A stretch of 33,458 nucleotides of DNA from Bacillota bacterium (GTDB lineage: Bacteria > Bacillota > Clostridia > Saccharofermentanales > DTU023). The stretch spans positions 1-33,458 of the forward strand of contig JAFAAL010000046.1 of the NCBI GenBank assembly GCA_023426575.1, written 5' to 3'. The position numbers were made by a program, and so were the translations under genes. The notes beneath the pieces were generated by a model. The model made no database searches. It was not told the DNA's origin and saw nothing but the letters and a program-made list of their open reading frames with translations. Of the stretch, positions 1 to 7,721 are shown piece by piece (within the stretch, counting starts at the first letter, position 1; every line of letters starts with the position of its first letter).

Positions 1-1662
1 GCGGGGGTGCGGACATTTTTTTGGACCTAGTCGCTAGGCCAAAAGGCCTAAACTTTGTCTATATTCTAGCGGACTCATACCGCCTAGTGAAAGTTTTATA
101 CGATCCTTACAGTACCAGTGCAGGTAATCATTGAGCTGGGAGATAAATTCAATGACTGATACGCCCGTCCAGTTCTTATTGTAAAACAGTTCATTTTTAA
201 CTATACCGAAGAATCCTTCACAAGCAGAATTATCAGGGCTACACCCTTTTTTTGACATCGATCTTGTCAAATCTGCAGCTTCCATGCGTTGTATCCATCC
301 TGGCCACTGGTAGTGACAGCCCCGATCTGTATGGACAATCGGCTTTTCGTCTGCGCTAAGTTGTACGATCGCTTCATCCAACATACTGTTGACTAAATCG
401 GCATCGGGTGATGTCCCAATACTCCAGGAAACTGGGAGGCCGTTGAAACAATCAATGATAGGCGAAAGATAGACCTTCCCTGTAGGCAGATTAAACTCCG
501 TAATGTCCGACAACCATTTTGTGTTGGGTTTGTTTGCACTAAAATCTCTTTGAATGATATTCGGGACAGGAGCACTGATCTCGCCCCGGTAGGAGTTATA
601 CTTCCTTCTTTTTTTCCGGCTTACATGGAGTGATTCTTCTCTCATAATCTTACGGATGACCTTTTCAGAAATGGCAATATTTAGACGTTTAAGTTTCATG
701 TGAATGCGACGATATCCATACCGCCCCTGTGCCGATTCAAAGATTTCTCTAATCTTCTCTCGAAGGACAGCATACCTATCTCCAGCCCTCCTGACCCTTT
801 GTTGATAACAGTAGCTGCTTTTAGCTATGGAGAAGATTTCAAGCAGTTCTTTCAGGCTGTATTTTTGTCTTAGGGCGTCAATCATAGCGGCCTTTTCGCT
901 GTTTCTTTGGTCTTGAGGATTGACGCCCTGCTCTTTTTTTATGATTTCTGCTGTCATTTTTAAGACATCCACTTCGAGTTGGAGCTGATGTTTCTGGGCT
1001 TCTAGCTCTTCGACTTCTTTTCTGATCGTTTCTAATTCCTCTAGTATTGAAGACATTTTCGAGAGGTTTTTCTGCTCTTTTGAAGAGGATTGTTCCCTCT
1101 TTTTGCTCATCGTTATTGAGCCTCCTTCTGTTAAGAATTGTCGCTTCCAATGATATATTGTCTCTCGGCTAACGCCTATATTTTTTGATAGCTCAGAAAC
1201 AGAGGTCGATAGATCACAGCTTTTTAAGACGGCACGAATTTTCTGCTCATTAGAAAAACACTTGAGACCGCTGCTAGATATAACTTTGTCTCTTTCTCCT
1301 GGAAGATCTTCTCTGATCCATTTGAGCAGTAGGTCTTTACTAGGGTAGCCTAATACGCGGATGGTAAATGAAATACTCTTCCCTGTTGACAAATAGTGTG
1401 CAATAGCAAGCTTTCGCTGCTTCTCAGTATATCTCGGTCTTCTCTCTTGAGATGATTTAATCCTGCCTGTATGACTGAATTCTCTATACCATGCTTTTAA
1501 AGTGTTTTTGCTGGGATAACCTAATTCTCTCATCACCACGGAAGCTCTCAATCCACATTTTACATATAGCTCGACAGCTTTTACTCGCTCCTCATAAGAA
1601 TACATAGATTATTTGACCTCCATTAAGTCTATTTTGGTCCAACTTTTCGTCCGCACCCCCGC
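1..1662 (-). mobile_element. IS3-family insertion sequence, complete
   Basis: The element is bounded by imperfect terminal inverted repeats at 1-27 and 1636-1662. Both begin gcgggggtgcggac when read inward and both carry ttggacc at their inner end; about 21 of 27 positions agree. A single transposase gene fills the interior on the minus strand. The right end cuts a DUF2785-type reading frame. Because the window starts exactly at the left repeat, the target duplication cannot be checked and the outermost one or two bases of the element are uncertain. Confidence 0.9.
34..1605 (-). CDS. IS3-family transposase, single-ORF (OrfAB-like) DDE enzyme
   Basis: This is the DNA strand-transfer enzyme of the IS, 523 residues in one frame. 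Most IS3 elements instead make OrfAB by -1 frameshifting. The N-terminal part has three helix-turn-helix-like segments (about residues 1-45, 58-100 and 117-157), then a heptad-rich coiled coil (about 186-226). A second helical domain (about 241-270) precedes an rve integrase core. The DDE triad is visible as D367 (WLSDITEF), D427 (HTDRG) and E463 (ACEGFF), giving the DD(35)E spacing of the family. All catalytic residues are present, so the enzyme is probably active. The start lies a little downstream of a ggaggt ribosome binding site. Confidence 0.93.
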   Translation of the reverse strand: MYSYEERVKAVELYVKCGLRASVVMRELGYPSKNTLKAWYREFSHTGRIKSSQERRPRYTEKQRKLAIAHYLSTGKSISFTIRVLGYPSKDLLLKWIREDLPGERDKVISSSGLKCFSNEQKIRAVLKSCDLSTSVSELSKNIGVSRETIYHWKRQFLTEGGSITMSKKREQSSSKEQKNLSKMSSILEELETIRKEVEELEAQKHQLQLEVDVLKMTAEIIKKEQGVNPQDQRNSEKAAMIDALRQKYSLKELLEIFSIAKSSYCYQQRVRRAGDRYAVLREKIREIFESAQGRYGYRRIHMKLKRLNIAISEKVIRKIMREESLHVSRKKRRKYNSYRGEISAPVPNIIQRDFSANKPNTKWLSDITEFNLPTGKVYLSPIIDCFNGLPVSWSIGTSPDADLVNSMLDEAIVQLSADEKPIVHTDRGCHYQWPGWIQRMEAADLTRSMSKKGCSPDNSACEGFFGIVKNELFYNKNWTGVSVIEFISQLNDYLHWYCKDRIKLSLGGMSPLEYRQSLGLLA

Positions 1663-2295
1663 GTGGTCAATTTTAAGTCGGCGGTCACAAATCGTTTCAG
1701 GCTGGGGAAGTACGACTGCTTTTCCATCAACAATGACGGGAATAGATGTGGCAGCGTATAAAAGGGCTATGACAGCCCGGCGATTTGTCATACACCCGGC
1801 AATTTCCATATCGTTATTATCTTTTCTAAGATCCAGCTCGCTTGCTTTATTCAGCACTTCGAAGAAAGCATCAATACATGTATCGGGAGCTGCCGTTAAG
1901 CTTCTGACCACGGCAGCCACAAGCCGAGCCGGTTCATTATAGAGCCAAGGGTATCCAGGCGTCATCACACGCTTGGCCAATGTCGTAAGAACTTCTTCGC
2001 AAGAGGCCGCAGCTGTTTCCACACATACACCGAGGCAATCAGCTCCGTGTGCTATTGTGTGTAACCAACCTAGTTGAGGGTCGTAACCACGTGTATCGCT
2101 TTCATGTAAATACCAGTTGGAACATTCAATATAGATTTCCCTGCTGACATACCCTGATTGAATGCTCATGGTCAATAAAGAAGCAAGGAGAGAATTTCGG
2201 TAGCGGCTACCGATAATGAGCCGCAGAATAGAATCAAGGACAGAACCCCGCGACTCCGTACAGCATGAGGGTATCAAACAGGCAACAATCACCAA
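1663..2295 (-). pseudogene. DUF2785-family protein remnant, truncated by the IS
   Basis: The open frame runs from 2295 into the IS right end, so its last residues (VRTKS onward) are encoded by the inverted repeat. The middle carries the DUF2785 hallmark: a YLHESDTRGYDPQLGW stretch followed by HTIAHGADCLG. Function of the family is unknown. The 5' end is also doubtful: bases 2193-2242 on the opposite strand resemble the mobile-element fragment at 4093-4140, and the first 35 or so residues do not look like the family. I infer a fragment truncated at both ends. Confidence 0.7.
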
Positions 2296-2362
2296 CAGTC
2301 AAGCTGAACAGAAAAGGAGATGCTATTGTCAATAATTGCTGCGAGTTTTGATTTAGGGCAAG

Positions 2363-2397
2363 CAAAGAGGGCAAACATAGAATGTCTGTCCTCTTTG
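2363..2397. other. Inverted repeat, weak terminator-like hairpin
   Basis: Perfect 8-base arms caaagagg / cctctttg enclose a 19-base loop, downstream of the minus-strand lipoprotein gene. A short T-rich stretch follows only on the plus strand, so a terminator role is uncertain. Confidence 0.35.
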
Positions 2398-2452
2398 TTT
2401 CATAAAATAATAGGCGGACAAAATACTTACCTACTATACTGACGGTATCAAA

Positions 2453-3025
2453 TTACTTGGTTTTAATATCATTTTGAACCGCCATGACGAAGTCATCAAT
2501 CTTAGCAGGAGCATACGTTGTAAGTTTCGCATCTTCAGTTGCCTGCTGAAACACATAGTTGTCACGAATGATGAAGCGCCCTTGGAACGCACCGCAAATA
2601 TAATACTTTCCGCTATATTCTGTAAGGAATAGAATATAGTTCGAGTTTTTACTCATTTGTGGGATGCCTCCCATTACTTTGTTGTCCTGTCCACCTTCCT
2701 CGATAACCACGAGATTCTCGCCAACCGAAACATCTCCTTTATAAGTTTCATGTACTTGAACAGTTGTATGTGTTTGCGGGTATCCATCGAGCATTTCAAC
2801 CGTCTGTTCCAGAATGGATACTTTTACAATGTCAGTTGCATCACCCACAATTTCCGAGATGCTTGAATACTTAACTTCAAGCTGTCCTGGTGCTTCAGGA
2901 TAGGTTTCTTCTTTATCGATTCGCTTAATATCGTTTTCTGCTATATTGCTGCTACATCCAGTGATGGCACAAAAAACAAACAGTAAAACAACAATTGTTA
3001 AAAGAAAAGCTGTTTCCTTTCTCAT
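2453..3025 (-). CDS. Small lipoprotein of unknown function, partner of the metalloprotease
   Basis: A 190-residue protein with a hydrophobic N-terminal signal (about 5-20) and lipobox ITGC with C24 as the predicted lipidated cysteine, so it should be anchored outside the membrane. The remainder is a soluble domain with several beta-strand-like segments (for example VEYING-like alternation is absent but TVQVHETYKG and NYILFLTEY are visible). I do not recognise the family. It follows the metalloprotease by 31 bases, with a strong aaggaggt ribosome binding site, so the two are probably co-transcribed. Inference: it could hold, inhibit or act with the protease. Confidence 0.8.
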   Translation of the reverse strand: MRKETAFLLTIVVLLFVFCAITGCSSNIAENDIKRIDKEETYPEAPGQLEVKYSSISEIVGDATDIVKVSILEQTVEMLDGYPQTHTTVQVHETYKGDVSVGENLVVIEEGGQDNKVMGGIPQMSKNSNYILFLTEYSGKYYICGAFQGRFIIRDNYVFQQATEDAKLTTYAPAKIDDFVMAVQNDIKTK

Positions 3026-3056
3026 ATTAACCTCCTTAACTGCTTAGAGAGTCAAC

Positions 3057-3710
3057 TTATTCGTAAATCGAACGAACACCGTTCACATCGTCGCTTTGCG
3101 GGGGCTTCAAAGACGTATAACTCGCCGAGTTTGAAACCATTAGTGCACCAGTAACGGACGAATGTTTCAGTCCGAAAATATGACCCATTTCATGCATTAT
3201 TGTGTTTTGCTTTTTCCACGATGCATTACTATGTACATAGTAGAGGTTAATTACAGCCGAGCCAGCCCGATAATTCTGATTCGGATAACCTCCGTAATTG
3301 ACAGAATACCATTCGCCGGTTGAGTAGTTGTAATCATAATAGTATGTAAAACCACGCCATCCGGTAGCTCCGCGATCAAGGGGAGAAATAACCACCCTCG
3401 TTGTTGTGGAAGAACCATTTGTTGTTTCGGACAAGGATATGTCCAAGCTGTGTCCGGTGGAAGCATTTACGGCGTTATTCCATTCGCTTACAGCCGAATC
3501 GGCAATGGTTCCGTAATTGACTGTTGATCCATTGTGGGTCACGGATTTAGGTGAAACATAATAATAGTCATCATACCATGAGCCTTTGAGCTTGTATCCA
3601 CAAGTTGAATATGCATGGGCTTGAATAGTGAAAGACAACATAATTGTGCAGAGCAAAATAACACTGACACCTAACCGTACAGTTGAACGAGTAAAATTCC
3701 TTTCTCTCAT
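3057..3710 (-). CDS. Secreted matrixin-like zinc metalloprotease
   Basis: A 217-residue protein with an N-terminal signal peptide ending near AHA (residues 31-33), so it is exported. The zinc motif HEMGHIFGLKH (173-183) supplies three histidine ligands and catalytic E174. A downstream Met-turn candidate ALM (M191) completes a metzincin signature as in peptidase family M10. The domain before it is rich in Tyr, Ser and Asn, as in many secreted Clostridia proteins. It has a clear ggaggt ribosome binding site. It is first in a two-gene unit with the lipoprotein at 2453-3025 and lies downstream of a small ORF plus terminator that may control it. Its substrate is unknown. Confidence 0.88.
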   Translation of the reverse strand: MRERNFTRSTVRLGVSVILLCTIMLSFTIQAHAYSTCGYKLKGSWYDDYYYVSPKSVTHNGSTVNYGTIADSAVSEWNNAVNASTGHSLDISLSETTNGSSTTTRVVISPLDRGATGWRGFTYYYDYNYSTGEWYSVNYGGYPNQNYRAGSAVINLYYVHSNASWKKQNTIMHEMGHIFGLKHSSVTGALMVSNSASYTSLKPPQSDDVNGVRSIYE

Positions 3711-3743
3711 GACAACCTCCTTTCATAGACTATAAATAATAAA

Positions 3744-3790
3744 GAAAAAAGACGCACAAGCCGACTAATCACCAGTCCGGCCTATGCGCC
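3744..3790 (-). terminator. Strong intrinsic terminator between a small ORF and the metalloprotease
   Basis: Read on the minus strand, a stem of about 16 pairs (several G-U, one bulged G) has a 7-base loop and is followed by TTTTTTCTTT. Its 5' arm contains the TAG stop codon of the small ORF 3782-3886. This placement is compatible with an attenuator that translation could switch, or simply with the end of a short transcript. Confidence 0.8.
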
Positions 3791-3886
3791 AACAGAAACG
3801 ATTTTGATACGACCTCTCCATAATCGGGAGCCGCACCAATACCACCAACACGCAAAACCGAACCGGGCATCATTGGGACGATACAT
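3782..3886 (-). CDS. Small ORF, 34-residue Trp/Cys/Arg-rich peptide (possible leader peptide)
   Basis: The ORF starts with ATG at 3886 behind a good ribosome binding site (tggaggt, 6 bases before the ATG). It encodes 34 residues with a compact CWWYWC cluster at 13-18, a fourth Trp at 23, and five Arg. Its stop codon is inside the 5' arm of the terminator at 3744-3790, and the metalloprotease start is 71 bases beyond the stop. It has no signal peptide and no family I recognise. Possible roles are a translated leader controlling read-through into the protease operon or a free bioactive peptide. The ribosome binding site and position support translation; function is inference. Confidence 0.5.
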   Translation of the reverse strand: MYRPNDARFGFACWWYWCGSRLWRGRIKIVSVGA

Positions 3887-4032
3887 AGCGTTACCTCCAA
3901 TCATAGTTTGTCAGATAGGTATTCTATCCGCATAATAAGTCTACCATATAATGACCACACTTTTCAATATGGAGGCTGTAATCTGTTTGTAACTTTTCTA
4001 TGAACGGGTAGCTGTGAGAATCACTTTTGTAA

Positions 4033-4206
4033 AAGGTCGAGAGGAACGGCGCGAACTGCCCTTATGAGAGCCGCCTGCTCCTGTCATTAGACAATATCGG
4101 TGGCGGCTACCGATATTGTGCCGCAGAGAAAAACGAGGGCATCGTCTCCTATAGATTCATCACGAAAGATAGCAAAACAGGCTGCACCCGTCAATGGTCG
4201 AGATAA
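4033..4206 (+). pseudogene. 3' fragment of a mobile-element gene, 57 codons
   Basis: The frame is open from just after a TAA at 4030 to the TAA at 4204. It encodes a protein-like sequence containing NGANCPYESRLLLSL, then GGGYRYCAAEKNEG and YRFITKDSKTG. There is no start codon in frame, so this is a 3' remnant. I do not know the parent family; the sequence style is typical of cargo in Clostridia integrative elements. A second, stop-riddled copy of its central part lies at 2193-2242. The longer open frame at 4100-4303 is a shifted frame of the same DNA. Confidence 0.5.
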
Positions 4207-4240
4207 ACGCTTACGCGCCATTGACAGCCGCAGCCTGTTT
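4175..4240 (+). terminator. Long hairpin at the end of the mobile-element fragment
   Basis: The outer arms aaacaggctgc and gcagcctgttt and the inner arms gtcaatgg and ccattgac pair around an apical loop that contains the TAA of the fragment 4033-4206. A short T-rich stretch (cactttt) follows. Probably the ancestral terminator of that gene. Confidence 0.55.
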
Positions 4241-4256
4241 CACTTTTCGGCAGACA

Positions 4257-4289
4257 AGGCGGGCAAGCACAAGCTGTGCCTGCCCGCCC
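4257..4289 (-). terminator. GC-rich hairpin 3' of the surface-protein gene
   Basis: Arms ggcgggca / tgcccgcc with an inner gcaca / tgtgc pair form a stable hairpin 19 bases beyond the stop codon of the minus-strand surface-protein gene. The T-tract is poor, so it could also act as an mRNA 3' stabiliser. Confidence 0.55.
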
Positions 4290-4307
4290 TGATCTCAGAT
4301 TGACTTG

Positions 4308-5762
4308 TTATTGTGTCTTTCTGCGCTTCTGAGCGAAGACAGCGATTCCTACAAGAGCGCCGCTGCTGACAAGCAGGAGTGCAAGCCAGAGGGTTGTGTT
4401 GCTGTTGTCTCCAGTTTGCGGCGGTTTAATCATGGGAGGAACAGATGTGGGATTGGGATGGTAATGGCCACCACCGCCACCGCCGACATACGTCCATTGT
4501 GCAACATAGGTTACGTTACCGCTTACGGTGGCGCTCCATGCGGGCTTCCAGCCGTCAAAGCGATAGCCGTAGCGATAAGTGCTTCCCTTAAATGAGGGGG
4601 TAGCATCTCCGGCCATGAGGTCAGCATAATTCTCGGTAGCAAATATACTGCCGTTCATACCATCGCTGTAAGTGACGGTGTAGCGGGTCTGAACCTCATG
4701 CTTGACGCAGACGACCCAAATACCCATCTGCTTGACTTCATCCACGGGCATCCACATTTTCTTTTCAGGGTCATACTTTACCTTGAAAGACAATCCCTCT
4801 GTGGTCTGCGTGGAGAGAACCCTGTGCATAATGCCTGTGTCGGTGCTGAACTGATTGCAATATACAGAAGGAATAAGGGTAATGGTACTCTCGTACATGC
4901 CATCATTAAGCTTGGGCTCCGTAGAGGTAAACCCTCCGTTGAGCAAGCCGTAATATCTGCCGGACTGCTGACCGACGGGAACGTTTGTGCAGAGTACAGC
5001 GACAATTTTATCATTCAGACCACCGATATTGTCGGTCGTGGGGTACATCGGCATCTCCGGCTGCTGAACCTCATGATTGTCGCAGACGACCCAAATGCCC
5101 ATCTGCTTGACTTCATCCACGGGCATCCACATTTTATTTTCAGGGTCATACTTTACCTTGAAGGACAGCCCTGCTGTGGTCTGCGTGGAGAGAACATTGT
5201 GCATAATGCCCGTATCGGTGCTGAACTGATTGCAATATGCCGAGGGAATGAGAGTTATTGTACTCTCGTACATGCCATCATTAAGTTTGGGCTCCGTAGA
5301 GGTAAATCCTCCGTTGAGCAAGCCGTAATATCTGCCGGATTGCTGACCGGCGGGAACGTTTGTGCAGAGTACCGCAACAATTTTATCATTCAGACCACTG
5401 ATATTGTCGGTCGTGGGGTACATCGGCATCTCCGGCTGCTGGGCTTCATGCTTCTCGCAGTTTACCCAAATGGCCATCTTCTTAACTTCCTCCACGGGCA
5501 TCCACATCTTCTTTTCAGGGTCATACTTTACCGTGAAGGACAGTCCCTCTGTGGTCTGATTGGGATTCAAGGTATGCTCGATTCCCGTATCGGTAGTGTA
5601 CTGATTACAATAGGCCAAGGGAGAGAGCGTTATGGTGCTTTCATACACATTTTCCGCATTTGCCTTTGGCTCTGTCGTGCTAAACCTGCCGTCGATCAGA
5701 CCGTAGAACTTGCTCTTGTCGGGCGCATTTGCACAGACAACTCCGACGATATCGCATGCCAT
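4308..5762 (-). pseudogene. Sortase-anchored repeat surface protein, 5' end lost
   Basis: The frame encodes 484 residues: three tandem repeats of 125 residues (first copy incomplete), an InlB B-repeat-like module (about 360-424, ending GNVTYVAQW), and a Gly/His/Pro linker. The sorting signal is PPQTGD (448-453), a hydrophobic segment (about 458-475) and a KRRK tail. It would be a cell-wall-anchored surface protein. There is no signal peptide: the frame begins inside repeat 1, directly where a Nudix gene breaks off (about 5757). The ATG at 5762 lies in Nudix-derived sequence. I infer a deletion that removed the 5' end, so the gene is probably inactive. Repeats 2 and 3 are nearly identical, which suggests recent duplication or gene conversion. 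Confidence 0.8.
4690..5762 (-). repeat. Tandem 375-bp coding repeats, about 2.9 copies
   Basis: The landmark cgcag preceding the acccaaa segment recurs at 4706, 5081 and 5456, an exact 375-base period (125 codons). The two complete downstream copies differ at few positions. The most upstream copy is more diverged and is cut at its 5' end by the deletion junction. The unit carries conserved Cys and Trp positions, with CNQ and KMWMPV as landmarks. Confidence 0.9.
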
Positions 5763-6012
5763 TCACATCTTCAGTAAAAAAGGACTGATTTAAGCAGAGG
5801 GGTCTCACAATCTTTGCCTCAATCTTGAGTTCCTCTCTGAGCTCTCTTTTTATGGCATTTTCAGCAGTCTCTCCGAACATCACTTTTCCCCCCGGAAGAT
5901 AGTAGTAAGGAGAGCATTCATCCTTCATCGCCAATATTTTCTGATCGTGAAGCATCACAGCGCAGACTCTGTACTTAAAGACGTTTTGCTCCTTGCTATA
6001 GGCAATATCCAT
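5757..6012 (-). pseudogene. Nudix hydrolase, 3'-truncated
   Basis: Nudix enzymes cleave nucleoside diphosphate derivatives using a Mg-binding Nudix box. Here the box is present: G42, E48, R56, E57, E60 and E61, within GGKVMFGETAENA then KRELREEL. Residue 63 is K where the consensus has G. Sequence after about residue 85 (TEDVNG) is replaced in another frame by the surface-protein repeat; the open frame runs on to 5680 as unrelated residues. A complete enzyme needs roughly 130-150 residues, so this is very probably broken. Its ATG follows an agaggg-type ribosome binding site. Confidence 0.72.
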
Positions 6013-6432
6013 ATCGCACCCTCTCTACTCATAGTAAAATCATACTTATGGATTTTAGCAGAGAAAGCTGTAAAATGAGGTCCCCTGTTTGAAATCGAGG
6101 TCAAGCTCGTCGCTGAGGGCATAGAGCATTTAAAACTTGCTCTGGATGCCTCGTTGAGCGGTCGCGTCCTCTTAGCTCTCCTAAAATATCAAGACACACA
6201 ATGCTAAATGATCATCCTCGATGGGTGGCTTCATCGCCGAGATATTTTTCAACTTCCTTAAAGTTGATATATTCTACACCGTTAAATCAAAGAAATAGCG
6301 CGGCATAAGGGCACTAATTTCAAGTTCAACTTGAAATTAGTGCCCTTGTTAACCATCAATATTACTTTCAGCAAAAGCTCTTAATTTAATTCTCTTGCCT
6401 ATTACTTCCATAATTTATATCTTTACTCCCAC
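6013..6432. other. Gene-poor 420-bp stretch with decayed fragments
   Basis: There is no convincing gene. On the minus strand, short open stretches look coding-like but are broken: 6055-6129 (24 codons, starts MLYALSDELDLDF) and a segment near 6230-6295 reading VEYINFKEVEKYLGDE. A 20-codon frame at 6349-6411 starts immediately beside the att-like repeat. None could be assigned to a family. The stretch also contains the palindrome at 6307-6347. Confidence 0.4.
6307..6347. repeat. Perfect 41-nt palindrome
   Basis: Two 20-base arms (aagggcactaatttcaag... and its exact complement) flank a single central base at 6327. It is AT-rich, with no T-tract directly after it. It could be a terminator, a protein-binding site or the footprint of a small mobile element. 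Confidence 0.85.
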
Positions 6433-6440
6433 TCAATAGT
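6411..6440 (-). repeat. att-like direct repeat, copy A (guaA 3'-end duplicate)
   Basis: These 30 bases match 10339-10368, the 3' end of guaA, at 27 of 30 positions, including 16 identical bases tttactcccactcaat at 6422-6437. On the minus strand the duplicate can be read as the last GuaA codons, TIEWE plus stop. The 3' ends of guaA genes are known insertion sites for genomic islands, so this looks like one end of an island. Confidence 0.8.
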
Positions 6441-7644
6441 CTTTGGCAAGAAGAAAATCTGAAATATGCATGGTCTTAATGCCTTCAAAATTTCCGCCTG
6501 CAAAGTCATCTGTCCGCAGGACATACTTGGGATAGTTGTCCCGAATGCCAAGCAGACGATCATACTCTCGTTTCTCTGTTTTCTCGCTTCGGATCTCCTG
6601 TGTCACCTGAATATAAAGCTTTTCTCCCTGCCTGTTGGCAACAAAGTCAATCTCGCCGTCGGTACTCTTTCCGATATTGACCGTGTATCCTCTGCGAAGC
6701 AGCTCCAGATACACCACGTTTTCGAGATTCGAGGCAACGCTGTCGGGCGTGTAGCCTAAGACACAATATCGCAGAGAAGTATCTGCCAGATAGAATTTTT
6801 CCCGTGTTTTTAGAATTTCTCGTCCTTGCAGATCATATCGGGAACAGCGATGGAGCAAATAAGCTTTTTCCAGTTTCTCCAGATAGCTATTCACGGTTTC
6901 ATTGTCCAAGGTTCTGCGTTCCGACTTTAGATAATCAGAGATGGACTTTGCCGAAAAGGTATTGCCGACATTCTGGAAGGTATATTTCACAACCCGCTCC
7001 AGCTGGTCTATTTTACGAACCTGATTTCGTCTGACAATATCCATGAAAATCGTGGAGTAGTAAATATCCTTTACAATGGTATAAACCTCTTCCTGGGTGT
7101 AGTTCTGTAAGTGTGTAGCGGGGAATCCACCAAGTCGGATATACTCAGATAGCTCTGCCTTTCTATCTAGTAGCGCTGTATGCCTGGACTTAAAATCGAG
7201 ATATTCTTGAAAGGATAGTGTATAAATGCGGAAGGAGATATACCGCCCTGTCAGGTAGGTAGAAATCTCAGAGGACGTCATGCGGGAATTAGAGCCGGTC
7301 AAATAAATATCCACATCATAATCTGAAGCAAGAGAGTTAACGAGCTTCTCCCATCCCTTGATCTCCTGTACCTCATCGAGAAAGAGATAGGTTTTTCCGC
7401 TATCAGACAACTTGCCTTTCAGCTCAGAAAATATCTGCTTTGCGCTCATATCCTCGTATTCCATCGAATCGAAGCGATAGCTTACAATCCGCTCGTCTGG
7501 GACAGCTCTTTCCAAGCGGAGATTTTCCATAATCATTTTCAGTATGGTCGATTTTCCGCAACGTCGAACACCGGTCAATACTTTGACAAACGGCGTATCA
7601 ACATAAGCCATGATTTTTTCGACATATAAAGGTCTTTCAATCAC
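6433..7644 (-). CDS. AAA-type ATPase with C-terminal DUF4143 domain
   Basis: An ATP-binding protein of the AAA_14/DUF4143 family, common as a mobile accessory gene; its cellular role is not established. The Walker A motif GVRRCGKST lies near the N terminus (about residues 25-33) and Walker B is FLDEVQE. The C-terminal domain has a PD-(D/E)xK-like pattern, GEIDFVANR then KLYIQV. I chose GTG at 7644 (403 residues) because ggaggt sits 8 bases before it; an ATG at 7665 in the same frame lacks such a site. The stop codon lies inside the att-like repeat 6411-6440, so the gene arrived with, or was trimmed by, the island end. It appears intact. Confidence 0.85.
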   Translation of the reverse strand: MIERPLYVEKIMAYVDTPFVKVLTGVRRCGKSTILKMIMENLRLERAVPDERIVSYRFDSMEYEDMSAKQIFSELKGKLSDSGKTYLFLDEVQEIKGWEKLVNSLASDYDVDIYLTGSNSRMTSSEISTYLTGRYISFRIYTLSFQEYLDFKSRHTALLDRKAELSEYIRLGGFPATHLQNYTQEEVYTIVKDIYYSTIFMDIVRRNQVRKIDQLERVVKYTFQNVGNTFSAKSISDYLKSERRTLDNETVNSYLEKLEKAYLLHRCSRYDLQGREILKTREKFYLADTSLRYCVLGYTPDSVASNLENVVYLELLRRGYTVNIGKSTDGEIDFVANRQGEKLYIQVTQEIRSEKTEKREYDRLLGIRDNYPKYVLRTDDFAGGNFEGIKTMHISDFLLAKDY

Positions 7645-7671
7645 TGTAAGCACCTCCAACAACATGAGTAT

Positions 7672-7721
7672 ACCGCAAACAATTAAGAAATAAATAGTTT
7701 TGCGGTTATAAATCGCAAAAC
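7672..7721. promoter_or_regulatory. Inverted-repeat cluster upstream of the DUF4143 ATPase
   Basis: Perfect arms gttttgcg (7697-7704) and cgcaaaac (7714-7721) flank an AT-rich loop. A third copy of the same motif, accgcaaac, lies at 7672-7680, between the hairpin and the gene start. The arrangement suits an operator for autoregulation, but no regulator is evident. Confidence 0.4.

Noticed and set aside
4100..4303. 67-codon open frame on the plus strand
   Set aside because: The neighbouring frame 4033-4206 encodes more protein-like sequence with a matching degenerate copy at 2193-2242; this frame crosses both hairpins.
4690..5762. Regular repeats as a possible CRISPR array
   Set aside because: The unit is 375 bases, in frame and protein-coding; there are no short repeats with unique spacers.
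4698..5777. 359-codon open frame on the plus strand opposite the surface-protein repeats
   Set aside because: It repeats only because the minus-strand gene repeats; no signal peptide or family features.
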